Below, piece after piece: positions 9,638 through 16,035 of a DNA stretch of 30,417 nucleotides. Every line of letters begins with the position of its first letter. The stretch's first letter is position 1. The translations under genes and the position numbers were made by a program. Location: contig DASWMI010000117.1 in assembly GCA_036399835.1 (NCBI GenBank), positions 1 to 30,417 of the forward strand. Reading direction: 5' to 3'. Source of the DNA: DASYML01 sp036399835. GTDB lineage: Bacteria; Acidobacteriota; Blastocatellia; Pyrinomonadales; Pyrinomonadaceae. The notes beneath the pieces were generated by a model. That model worked only from the letters and a program-made list of their open reading frames with translations, was not told the origin of the DNA and made no database searches.

Positions 9638-10732
9638 TTACCTGCGGCTCAATTCATGCACCGCCTCGATCAAAGCGAGTACATTTTCAACCGGAGTCTG
9701 AGGCAGGATGCCATGACCCAGGTTGAAGATGTGGCCGGGGCGATTGGCCGCGCGTTCGAGTATACGCCGCGCCTGTGCGCGTATCTGTTCGGGCGTGGAG
9801 AAGAGCGCGACCGGGTCGAAGTTGCCCATCACTGCCACCTCGCCCAGACGCTGCCATGACTGGTCCAGCTCGACGCGCCAATCCAGGCCGATAACGTCGC
9901 CGCCCGCTTCGCGCATCAGCTCAAGAAGCGTGGCCGTGCCCGTCCCGAAGTGTATGACGGGCGTCCCGGATTTTACGCCCGCGATGACGCTGCGCGTGTG
10001 CGGTAGGACAAATTGGCGATAGTCGTCAGGACTCAAACAGCCGACCCACGAATCGAAAAGCTGTACGGCCTGCGCGCCAGCTTCGATCTGCGCGTTGAGA
10101 TATTGGACCAGCGCGCGAGAGATGAGCGCCATCATCTCGTGCCAGGCTCCGGCATCCTTGTACATCAAGGTCTTGGTGTGGACGTAATTCTTCGAGCCGC
10201 CGCCTTCTATGATGTAGGAGGCGAGCGTGAAGGGCGCGCCGGAAAAGCCTATCAGTGGGATGCTCGGGCTGAGAGCGCGACGCGCGAGGCGTATGGCCTC
10301 GTAGACATAAGAGAGCGATGCGACCGATTCGACCTCGCGCAAGCGCCCGACATCCTCCGGGCTGCGCACGGGATTGTGTATGGCTGGCCCTTCGCCCTTT
10401 GTAAATTCCAGGTCCAATCCCATCGGCTCGATAATGAGCAGGATGTCGGCGAAGATGATGGCCGCGTCAACTCCCAGACGCTCAGCCGCGTAGACGGTCA
10501 CTTCAGAGGCCAGCTCGGGCGTCTTGCAGAGTTCGAGAAAGGTCGTGCGCGCGCGGACCTCCCTGTATTCGCGCATGTATCTTCCGGCCTGTCGCATGAG
10601 CCAGATGGGCGTAAAAGGCACAGGCTCGCGGCGGCAGGCGCGCATAAAGGGGCTGTTATAGAGAGCGTCGGTCATGCCATGTTCAGGCGTTGCGGTCCGC
10701 TCGTCCGCTGCGGTCTTTAAGCTCTGGTCCAT
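9638..10732 (-). CDS. hemE: Uroporphyrinogen III decarboxylase
   Basis: The 364-residue enzyme removes four carboxyl groups from uroporphyrinogen III to make coproporphyrinogen III. The active-site residues are in place: Arg47 and Arg51 in RQAGRYM, Asp96 in FADI, IIEGGGSKNY, FDSWVGCLSP, and the C-terminal NLGHGILPQTPVE containing the conserved His. The numbering runs exactly ten ahead of the human enzyme at Arg37, Arg41 and Asp86. ATG 10732 is preferred because a GGAAAAG sequence precedes it. A TTG at 10774 or an ATG at 10675 are possible alternatives. It is the first gene of the leftward haem operon. Confidence 0.95.
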   Translation of the reverse strand: MDQSLKTAADERTATPEHGMTDALYNSPFMRACRREPVPFTPIWLMRQAGRYMREYREVRARTTFLELCKTPELASEVTVYAAERLGVDAAIIFADILLIIEPMGLDLEFTKGEGPAIHNPVRSPEDVGRLREVESVASLSYVYEAIRLARRALSPSIPLIGFSGAPFTLASYIIEGGGSKNYVHTKTLMYKDAGAWHEMMALISRALVQYLNAQIEAGAQAVQLFDSWVGCLSPDDYRQFVLPHTRSVIAGVKSGTPVIHFGTGTATLLELMREAGGDVIGLDWRVELDQSWQRLGEVAVMGNFDPVALFSTPEQIRAQARRILERAANRPGHIFNLGHGILPQTPVENVLALIEAVHELSRR

Positions 10733-10974
10733 TTCTTTTCCGTCAACCCGGATTAACCACTGTTCTAACTTCAACAGACTACAATACGAGACCGCACGAG
10801 CGTTAGCCGGGAAGCGTAGTTTGAGGGAAGTCTGGACACATCCGGCTCGACAGCGATAAAGGAAAAGCTATTGAACTGTTGACTCTTTGAATCATTGGAC
10901 CAATGAAGCAGAGGCTTAATCTCTTCATCTCATCGCCGGCCGCGTTCCAGCGTTTATCGGTTCCCTGAAAACTT

Positions 10975-11002
10975 TTGCCACGAATCCGTGGGGCGCGGTG
11001 TT
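10975..11002 (+). promoter_or_regulatory. Shared split motif, copy A (upstream of DUF4097-A)
   Basis: TTGCCACGAA (10975-10984) is followed after exactly ten bases by GCGGTGTT (10995-11002). The same two blocks at the same spacing occur before the sigma-factor gene (12021-12048) and before DUF4097-C (14787-14814). The layout of two conserved blocks around a variable spacer is what a promoter looks like. If TTGCCA is the -35 hexamer, GTGTTC would lie 17 bases downstream. It sits about 150 bases before the ATG of DUF4097-A. Confidence 0.55.
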
Positions 11003-11009
11003 CTTTAAC
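10999..11009 (+). promoter_or_regulatory. boxA-like antitermination sequence in the DUF4097-A leader
   Basis: TGTTCTTTAAC differs at one base from the Escherichia coli rRNA boxA core TGCTCTTTAAC, the binding site for NusB-S10. It overlaps the second block of the split motif by four bases, so the two readings compete. The identical 11-mer occurs in the long leader of the first DUF5916 gene at 17967. Confidence 0.35.
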
Positions 11010-11056
11010 TGGAGCGACCGAGGATGAAGAGGCTTGTGGAAGCTGCACAGGAGAGG

Positions 11057-11084
11057 GCCGAGAGGGCGGTAAAGCTCTCTTGGC
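11057..11084 (+). other. Leader hairpin upstream of DUF4097-A
   Basis: GCCGAGAGGG (11057-11066) can pair with CTCTCTTGGC (11075-11084) over ten positions, including two G-U pairs, with an 8-base loop. No T-run follows, so it is not a standard intrinsic terminator. It lies between the boxA-like sequence and the ribosome site (GGAGGA, 11139-11144). Confidence 0.4.
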
Positions 11085-11154
11085 TCACGAGTTTGGCGGT
11101 CGCATCGAGGCTCTCAAAGCGCAATCAAGAATAGAGATGGAGGAATCGAAGAAG

Positions 11155-11955
11155 ATGAAAAACAGAATATTTGGATTGTCGGCTCTGGCCGCGCTCCTGC
11201 TGGTGTCGGCCATCACGGCGACGGCGCAGGATTTTCGCAAGACCTATACTCCTGGTCCAGGCGGCACTATCTCGATCCGCAACGTTTCGGGCGACATCAA
11301 GATTAGCGGCTATGACGGCGAGGGAATACAGATCACGGCTTACAAAGAGGGCCGCGACCGCGATATGGTGGACGTCGAGGATTTGAGCGGCGGTAGCCGT
11401 GTGGATTTGCGCGCACGCTATCAGAAGTGCCTTAATTGCAGCATCAATGCCAGCATCAACTTCGAGATACAGGTCCCGCGCTCGTCCAACTACAATTTTG
11501 ACAAGATTCAGACGGCCTCCGGCAATGTCTCAGTTGAAAACGCTGCGGGCCGTTTCCATCTCAGCACGGCGAGCGGCGATGTGCTGGTCCAGGATGTCCG
11601 AGGCGTCGTCAATGCTTCGACGGCGAGCGGGCAGATGCGCGTCAAGAATGCTTACGGCGCGGTCAAGGCTTCGACGGCAAGCGGCGACGTAGAGGTCGAA
11701 CTGGCGCGTATAGAAGGGACTGACAACCTGGTCTTTTCCACAGCGAGCGGCGATCTCAACATCAAAGCCCCATCGGACCTGGACGCGCTGGTCGAGATGT
11801 CAACGGCGAGCGGCTCGATCAGAACGGATTTCCCGATTGAAGTTAAGCGCAGTGAATACAGCTCCGGCAGCGAGGCTCGTGGCCGTCTGGGTTCGGGCGC
11901 GCGCAATCTGCACATCTCTTCGGCCTCCGGCAACGTCAACCTGACGAGGCTTTGA
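11155..11955 (+). CDS. DUF4097 secreted beta-helix-type protein A (TASG repeats)
   Basis: The 266-residue protein has a clear signal peptide ending ATAQ at about residue 25, so it is exported. The mature part is a DUF4097 (putative adhesin) domain. It has a glycine-centred turn every 17-25 residues, seven of them reading TASG or SASG (for example STASGDV), the pattern expected of a right-handed beta-helix. A CLNC pair lies near the middle. Function is unknown for the family; a DUF4097 protein (LiaG) belongs to the Bacillus envelope-stress lia operon. The start is fixed by GGAGGA ten bases before ATG 11155. It lies upstream of the sigma-factor gene on the same strand, and its leader carries the split motif. 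Confidence 0.85.
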   Translation: MKNRIFGLSALAALLLVSAITATAQDFRKTYTPGPGGTISIRNVSGDIKISGYDGEGIQITAYKEGRDRDMVDVEDLSGGSRVDLRARYQKCLNCSINASINFEIQVPRSSNYNFDKIQTASGNVSVENAAGRFHLSTASGDVLVQDVRGVVNASTASGQMRVKNAYGAVKASTASGDVEVELARIEGTDNLVFSTASGDLNIKAPSDLDALVEMSTASGSIRTDFPIEVKRSEYSSGSEARGRLGSGARNLHISSASGNVNLTRL

Positions 11956-12020
11956 TTAGGGCTGGCGTGTGCAGGCATAATGTGGCTGCGCCAAGCAACC
12001 TTCAGGCGAGACGCAAATAC

Positions 12021-12048
12021 TTGCCACGAAACTAGCTTACGCGGTGTT
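12021..12048 (+). promoter_or_regulatory. Shared split motif, copy B (upstream of the ECF sigma gene)
   Basis: TTGCCACGAA (12021-12030), ten variable bases, then GCGGTGTT (12041-12048). Both blocks are identical to copy A while the spacer is unrelated. It ends 27 bases before the first ATG of the sigma gene, a good distance for a promoter, which would make the sigma factor autoregulated if it recognises this motif. Confidence 0.55.
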
Positions 12049-12075
12049 TAGAGACTAGAGAGCGGCGACACGGTA

Positions 12076-12663
12076 ATGAGCGGACGAGCAGTCAGAGCCT
12101 TGACAGACTCTATGCCTAACGAGATGGAGACCACTTCGCGCACAGCCGCGTCGCCGCTCGGCTTTGACGAAGCCTTTACGCTTCATCATCGCGCGGTCTT
12201 CAGGACTGCCAGGGCGCTCGTGCGAGACATCGGTCTCGCTGAAGACGTGACGCAGGAGGTCTTCTTGAGATACTACCGGAACATGGATGCAACACCCGGT
12301 GAAGAACTCCTGCGCGCCTGGCTCTTGCGCGTCACGATGAACGTCGCGCGCAACACTCTGCGCGGTCAAACGCGCACGACGGCACGCGAAGATCAGTATG
12401 CCAAGAGGGCCGAGCATGAAGGATGGTTTACGCGCGCGCCCGAAGAAGAGTTTGAGCGCAAGACGGAGATTGAGGCGGCGCGCCGAGCTCTCGAAAAGAT
12501 TAAAGAGCCTATGCGTAGCTGCCTGCTGCTCAAACAGCAGGGCCTCTCTTACAGGGAGATCGCAGAAGCTTTACAAATCAACGAGGTCAACGTGGGCAGC
12601 CTGATCGCGCGCGGCAGAAAAGAGTTTGTCAGGGTCTACGGCAAAATCGGAGGCAGCAGATGA
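12076..12663 (+). CDS. ECF-subfamily RNA polymerase sigma factor
   Basis: The 195-residue protein has sigma region 2 (about 30-98) with AEDVTQEVFLRYYRN and the WLLRVTMNVARNTLR helix. Region 4 (about 134-187) has MRSCLLLKQQGLSYREIAEAL followed by the recognition helix NEVNVGSLIARGRKEF. Regions 1 and 3 are absent, as in ECF sigma factors. It directs RNA polymerase to a dedicated promoter set and is normally held by an anti-sigma factor, here the overlapping next gene. The start is uncertain: ATG 12076, 12112 and 12124 all lack a strong ribosome site and all leave the folded domains intact. Confidence 0.93.
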   Translation: MSGRAVRALTDSMPNEMETTSRTAASPLGFDEAFTLHHRAVFRTARALVRDIGLAEDVTQEVFLRYYRNMDATPGEELLRAWLLRVTMNVARNTLRGQTRTTAREDQYAKRAEHEGWFTRAPEEEFERKTEIEAARRALEKIKEPMRSCLLLKQQGLSYREIAEALQINEVNVGSLIARGRKEFVRVYGKIGGSR

Positions 12664-13613
12664 GAGAGATGAAAGAAACATGTCTGGATGAGGGAGTCTT
12701 ACAGAGTTATCTGGACGGTGAGCTTTCTTCAGCAATGATGGAATCCGTCGCGTCGCATCTCAGCCTATGCGAGCCTTGCGCGCGGCTGGCGAGCGAGGCC
12801 CAAAGCGAGATGGCTTTCTTCAGCGACGCGCTTGAGCCGGAGCTGGCCCTGCCCGTCCCGACAGCTCTCTTGCGCGCTCGCCTCAACGCGGCGATTGACG
12901 AGCTGCAAACAGAGCCGCCGAGCCTTCAGTTGAAACCCGAAACGGGACTGCGCTCATGGCTCGGCTCTCTCGCGGCCTCTTTATCATTAACGCCGCAGCG
13001 CGCCGCGGGCTTTGCCAGCATCATCGCGCTCATAGCCCTGGCCGCTATCTTCTGGACCATTTATCATCGAGGGCCAAAACCCGCGCCGGTCAACGAGACA
13101 GAGGTCGCTTCCGCTTCACCGAACCCTCAGGCCGCGCCGGAAAAGCCAGGCAATCACGGTTCGACCGTCAAAGGCCCGGAGTCCGTCGCGGCGATTGATA
13201 AGCCCGGCGCTGTCATCATTCAACCCATTAACGGCGAGCGGCGGATGATTCCGGTCAGGGGAAACCGTCGGAAGGAAACTCGGCTCGCGAGCAGGAATGC
13301 GACTTCTCTCGAAGAGACGCAGCCGCAACTGCTGGCCGAGCTGCCCGGCGAGAAGAATTATCTAAAGACGATTGATTCTCTAAAGTCCGTGGTCGAATCC
13401 AGCGGCGTGACGACGCTCAGCCCGACGCTGCGTGCAGAGTATGAGCGCAACCTGGCCGTAGTGGACCAGGCGATTGCCGCCACGCAGCGCCTTGCGCGCC
13501 GCCAGCCCAATGATACGAATACGACGCAGTTTCTGTATTCCGCTTACCAGAGCAAGATTGACCTGCTCAGCGCAGTGGCGGACCAGCAATCACAGTTCGT
13601 CGCCAGACGGTAA
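12660..13613 (+). CDS. Membrane-anchored zinc-finger anti-sigma factor
   Basis: The 317-residue protein begins at an ATG overlapping the sigma stop codon (ATGA), with GGAGG six bases upstream, so the pair is translationally coupled. The N-terminus has the anti-sigma zinc motif His33-x3-Cys37-x2-Cys40, with Cys8 as a further possible ligand. A single transmembrane helix lies at about 115-136, after which a Pro/Ala-rich linker and a helical region (about 220-317) face the periplasm. The layout is that of a ZAS-type anti-sigma factor holding the ECF sigma at the membrane. The long periplasmic part is the likely sensor and I recognise no known domain in it. Confidence 0.88.
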   Translation: MREMKETCLDEGVLQSYLDGELSSAMMESVASHLSLCEPCARLASEAQSEMAFFSDALEPELALPVPTALLRARLNAAIDELQTEPPSLQLKPETGLRSWLGSLAASLSLTPQRAAGFASIIALIALAAIFWTIYHRGPKPAPVNETEVASASPNPQAAPEKPGNHGSTVKGPESVAAIDKPGAVIIQPINGERRMIPVRGNRRKETRLASRNATSLEETQPQLLAELPGEKNYLKTIDSLKSVVESSGVTTLSPTLRAEYERNLAVVDQAIAATQRLARRQPNDTNTTQFLYSAYQSKIDLLSAVADQQSQFVARR

Positions 13614-13652
13614 ATCATCTCGGATAAAGGAATCCGCTTGGAAGTAATAAAG

Positions 13653-14657
13653 ATGAAAGCGAAATTTTTAATCAAGCTGATGGCCCTCTCGCTCTTGCTG
13701 CTGTGCGTGGCAAACGCGCCCGCGCAGAAAGTGAAAGAGAAGGAAAAACCCGTCGAAGTCAGGGTCGAGAAAGAGGCCGAGCAAGACGAGCCGCCGGTTG
13801 TGCAGACGATGGCTGTGGACCAGAACGTGGTCATCACGCTCTCGGTCCTCTCCGGCTCGCTGACTGTGCGCGGCTGGGACCAGAAACAGGTCCGCGTTGA
13901 AGCTTCGGGCGAAAAGCGTATAGAGCTGCGCCGCAATGATGGCGCTGACGCGAACGCTCCGGCCACGCGTCTACAGGTTCTCTTTTATGAATCCGATGAT
14001 GAGAGAAGGGCCGAAGAATGCGGCGGCGCGACCGATGTCACGCTGAATGTTCCGCGCGGCGCGACCGTCCAGCTAAAGACGCAGGAGGGCGATATAGATG
14101 TCTCGGATGTCGCCGAGGCGCGCGTCAACACCGTGAGCGGCGATCTGGTCTTGCGACATATCTCGCGCTCGGTTGACGCGACGACGGCCAACGGCGATGT
14201 CTCTCTGCGCGATTCCAGGGGCGAGATACGCCTGACGACCTTTAGCGGCAGCGTCGAGGCCGCCAACATCAGCGCCAATAACCAGGGCGATTTCCTCTTC
14301 GTCAAGGCCGTCAGCGGAGATGTCATCCTGGAGCGCATAGAGCAGGCGCGCGTCGAGGCCGGAAGCATCAGCGGCGAAGTGAGCCTGACTGGACCACTGG
14401 CGCGCGGCGGCCACTATGATTTCAAGACCACTTCCGGCGACATCACGCTCAACCTGCCGGAAAACTCATCCTTTAAGCTCGATGCGCAGGTCTTCGATGC
14501 GGGCGAGTTTGACAGCAGCTTTCCGCTCAAACTGTCCGGCACTCTTCCCAACGCCGGGCACGACAGGCGCACTATCGTCGTCGGCACATACGGCACGGGC
14601 GATGCCAGCATCAACCTTAATTCCTTTAGCGGGACGCTGCGTCTCAGGAAAAATTAA
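13653..14657 (+). CDS. DUF4097 secreted beta-helix-type protein B (SGD/NGD repeats)
   Basis: The 334-residue protein has a signal peptide ending NAPAQ at about residue 25, then a highly charged Lys/Glu-rich segment (about 26-50) and a DUF4097 domain. Turns repeat as VSGDL, ANGDV, FSGSV, VSGDV, ISGEV, TSGDI and FSGTL. GGAAG lies eight bases before ATG 13653, so that start is preferred over the TTG at 13638. It follows the anti-sigma gene by 39 bases and is probably in the sigma/anti-sigma transcript, which ends at the terminator at 14694-14740. This makes it the DUF4097 protein most tightly linked to the regulator. Its charged N-terminal segment is not seen in A or C. Confidence 0.85.
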   Translation: MKAKFLIKLMALSLLLLCVANAPAQKVKEKEKPVEVRVEKEAEQDEPPVVQTMAVDQNVVITLSVLSGSLTVRGWDQKQVRVEASGEKRIELRRNDGADANAPATRLQVLFYESDDERRAEECGGATDVTLNVPRGATVQLKTQEGDIDVSDVAEARVNTVSGDLVLRHISRSVDATTANGDVSLRDSRGEIRLTTFSGSVEAANISANNQGDFLFVKAVSGDVILERIEQARVEAGSISGEVSLTGPLARGGHYDFKTTSGDITLNLPENSSFKLDAQVFDAGEFDSSFPLKLSGTLPNAGHDRRTIVVGTYGTGDASINLNSFSGTLRLRKN

Positions 14658-14693
14658 AGGGCGACCCCATGCGCCCGTCGCCAACGATAGAGA

Positions 14694-14740
14694 GAAGTCC
14701 TGGGTCAAATTGGATAGGCTCAGGACTTCAATCTTTTTTT
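14694..14740 (+). terminator. Intrinsic terminator after DUF4097-B
   Basis: GAAGTCCTG (14694-14702) pairs perfectly with CAGGACTTC (14721-14729), and an AATC then T7 tract follows to 14740. It lies 37 bases after the stop codon and ends the sigma / anti-sigma / DUF4097-B transcript. Confidence 0.88.
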
Positions 14741-14786
14741 GAGCAACCCGCTCAAGCACGATGCCAGATATTTCCCGACATTTTTT

Positions 14787-14814
14787 TTGCCACAAAAGCC
14801 CTGCGCGTGGTGTT
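14787..14814 (+). promoter_or_regulatory. Shared split motif, copy C (upstream of DUF4097-C)
   Basis: TTGCCACAAA (14787-14796), ten variable bases, then GTGGTGTT (14807-14814). Each block differs from copies A and B at one position. Like copy A, it lies about 150 bases before its gene (ATG 14960). Similarity to A and B continues weakly for about 15 bases downstream (GTGGA..AGCG-like). Confidence 0.55.
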
Positions 14815-14959
14815 CTCAAAGTGGAAAGCGAATAAGCGGGCCGGAATTCGGGGACGGATGCGAACGGTTAACATTATGGCCTGACGCAGTGTCCTTCAAG
14901 CAGCCGGCAATAGAATATCCAGACCGCATCCGGCGCGGTGAAAGTTACAGGTGAACGGG

Positions 14960-15880
14960 ATGAAAAGAGCAGGCATCCTAACATTTATGATGACAGCCAT
15001 CCTCCTGACGAGCGTCACGGAGACCCTCAGGCAGATTAATTATCTGAGGTCCGCGGCGACGGAATGGTCCAGCTTCTGGAACGGTCTGACGACGGTTGTT
15101 TATGCCAGCGAAGATGCTGTGGCCCGACAGGAGCGCGGCGCGGGCGCGCAGACAGAGCAGAATGATTTTCGCTGGCAGGGTCGCATCGCCCAGGGTCGCG
15201 CGATTGAAATTAAGGGCGTCAACGGCGAGATCAGGGCCGAAGCGACGAACGGTAACGAGGTCGAGGTGACGGCGAGCAAGCGTGGCCGCCGGAGCGACCC
15301 TTCGGAAGTCCGCTTGCAGGTCGTAGAGCACGCTGGAGGCGTGACGATCTGCGCCGTCTATCCGAACGGGGAAGCAGACAAGCCCAACACCTGCGAGCCT
15401 GGCGACGGCGGACACATGAGCGTGCGCAATAACGATGTCAAGGTTGATTTCACCATTCGCGTCCCGCAGGGAGTCCGCTTTATAGGCCGCACCGTCAACG
15501 GCGAGGTCGCGGCGACGCGCATCGGCAGCGACGTTGAAGCCTACACCGTCAACGGCGGTATCAACGTCTCTGCCTCGGGCATTGCCAGCGCGCGAACCGT
15601 CAACGGCTCGATCAATGCCTCGCTCGGCAGGTCCAACTGGACCGGCCCGCTTGAGTTCAAGACCGTCAACGGCAGCATCAACCTTGACCTGCCGACGGAT
15701 TTGAGCACGGAGTTTGTTGGCGACACGGTCAATGGCGACATCACTTCGGATTTTCCCATGACCGTGCAGGGACGCCTCAGCCGCAGACATCTACAGGGCA
15801 CCATCGGCAGCGGCGGCGGAGGCCGCGAGCTGGCCGCCAAAACAATCAACGGGAGCATCAAGCTGCGCCGCGCGCAATAA
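14960..15880 (+). CDS. DUF4097 secreted beta-helix-type protein C (TVNG repeats)
   Basis: The 306-residue protein has an N-terminal hydrophobic segment (about 4-20) acting as signal peptide or anchor, a spacer to about residue 60, and a DUF4097 domain. Seven turns read VNG or ING: GVNGEI, RTVNGEV, YTVNGGI, RTVNGSI, KTVNGSI, DTVNGDI and KTINGSI. Two Cys residues lie in the middle (TICAVY and NTCEPG) and might form a disulphide. AGGTGA lies five bases before ATG 14960, which I prefer to the GTG at 14951. It has its own promoter-like motif and is the first gene after a terminator, so it is likely co-transcribed with DUF4097-D, which starts 155 bases later. Confidence 0.85.
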   Translation: MKRAGILTFMMTAILLTSVTETLRQINYLRSAATEWSSFWNGLTTVVYASEDAVARQERGAGAQTEQNDFRWQGRIAQGRAIEIKGVNGEIRAEATNGNEVEVTASKRGRRSDPSEVRLQVVEHAGGVTICAVYPNGEADKPNTCEPGDGGHMSVRNNDVKVDFTIRVPQGVRFIGRTVNGEVAATRIGSDVEAYTVNGGINVSASGIASARTVNGSINASLGRSNWTGPLEFKTVNGSINLDLPTDLSTEFVGDTVNGDITSDFPMTVQGRLSRRHLQGTIGSGGGGRELAAKTINGSIKLRRAQ

Positions 15881-16035
15881 AAAGGCTCCGCCAGTTTTTA
15901 TCAAGTTTGCAAAAAAGAGCCTGCGCAAAGAATCAATCGCTTTGTTGAATCATCATGACGAATTGCCTGAAGCAATGATTTTGAGAAAGCCTGTCAAAGC
16001 CATTTGAGAGAGTTTGAAAGCTAAAGGATAGAGAC

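Larger units (their letters stand above)
10733..11154. other. Divergent leader region between hemE and DUF4097-A
   Basis: These 422 bases separate leftward hemE from rightward DUF4097-A. They hold a 13-base palindrome with an unpaired centre, CATTGG-A-CCAATG (10893-10905), around one TGGWCCA site. They also hold the shared split motif at 10975-11002, a boxA-like sequence at 10999-11009 and a hairpin at 11057-11084. An open frame from 10975 runs into DUF4097-A, but it precedes the signal peptide and looks like read-through leader, not protein. A TTGACT-N17-AATGAA pair at 10879-10907 is too weak to call a promoter. Confidence 0.6.
14658..14959 (+). other. Intergenic region between DUF4097-B and DUF4097-C
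   Basis: These 302 bases contain, in order, an intrinsic terminator (14694-14740), a T8 tract (14781-14788), the shared split motif (14787-14814) and a leader of about 145 bases ending in AGGTGA before ATG 14960. The order of terminator then promoter-like motif says that DUF4097-C starts a new transcript. Confidence 0.65.

Noticed and set aside
10013..10720. Long open frame antisense to hemE
   Set aside because: It is the complement of a well-conserved enzyme gene in G+C-rich DNA, with no ribosome site or recognisable domain.
10879..10907. TTGACT-N17-AATGAA as promoter of DUF4097-A
   Set aside because: The -10 hexamer matches only three of six positions, and the shared split motif downstream is a better candidate.
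10975..11154. N-terminal extension of DUF4097-A, or a separate leader peptide
   Set aside because: The 60 extra residues precede a clear signal peptide and a good ribosome site (GGAGGA), and the stretch contains the split motif and leader hairpin. It is more likely untranslated.
14978..15790. 270-codon open frame antisense to DUF4097-C
   Set aside because: It mirrors the repeated Asn-Gly codons of the sense gene (many Val-Asp-Gly units) and has no independent evidence.
15883..15922. Hairpin AGGCTC/GAGCCT as terminator of DUF4097-C
   Set aside because: It is only six base pairs with a loop of about 28 bases and no T-run, so C and D may be co-transcribed.
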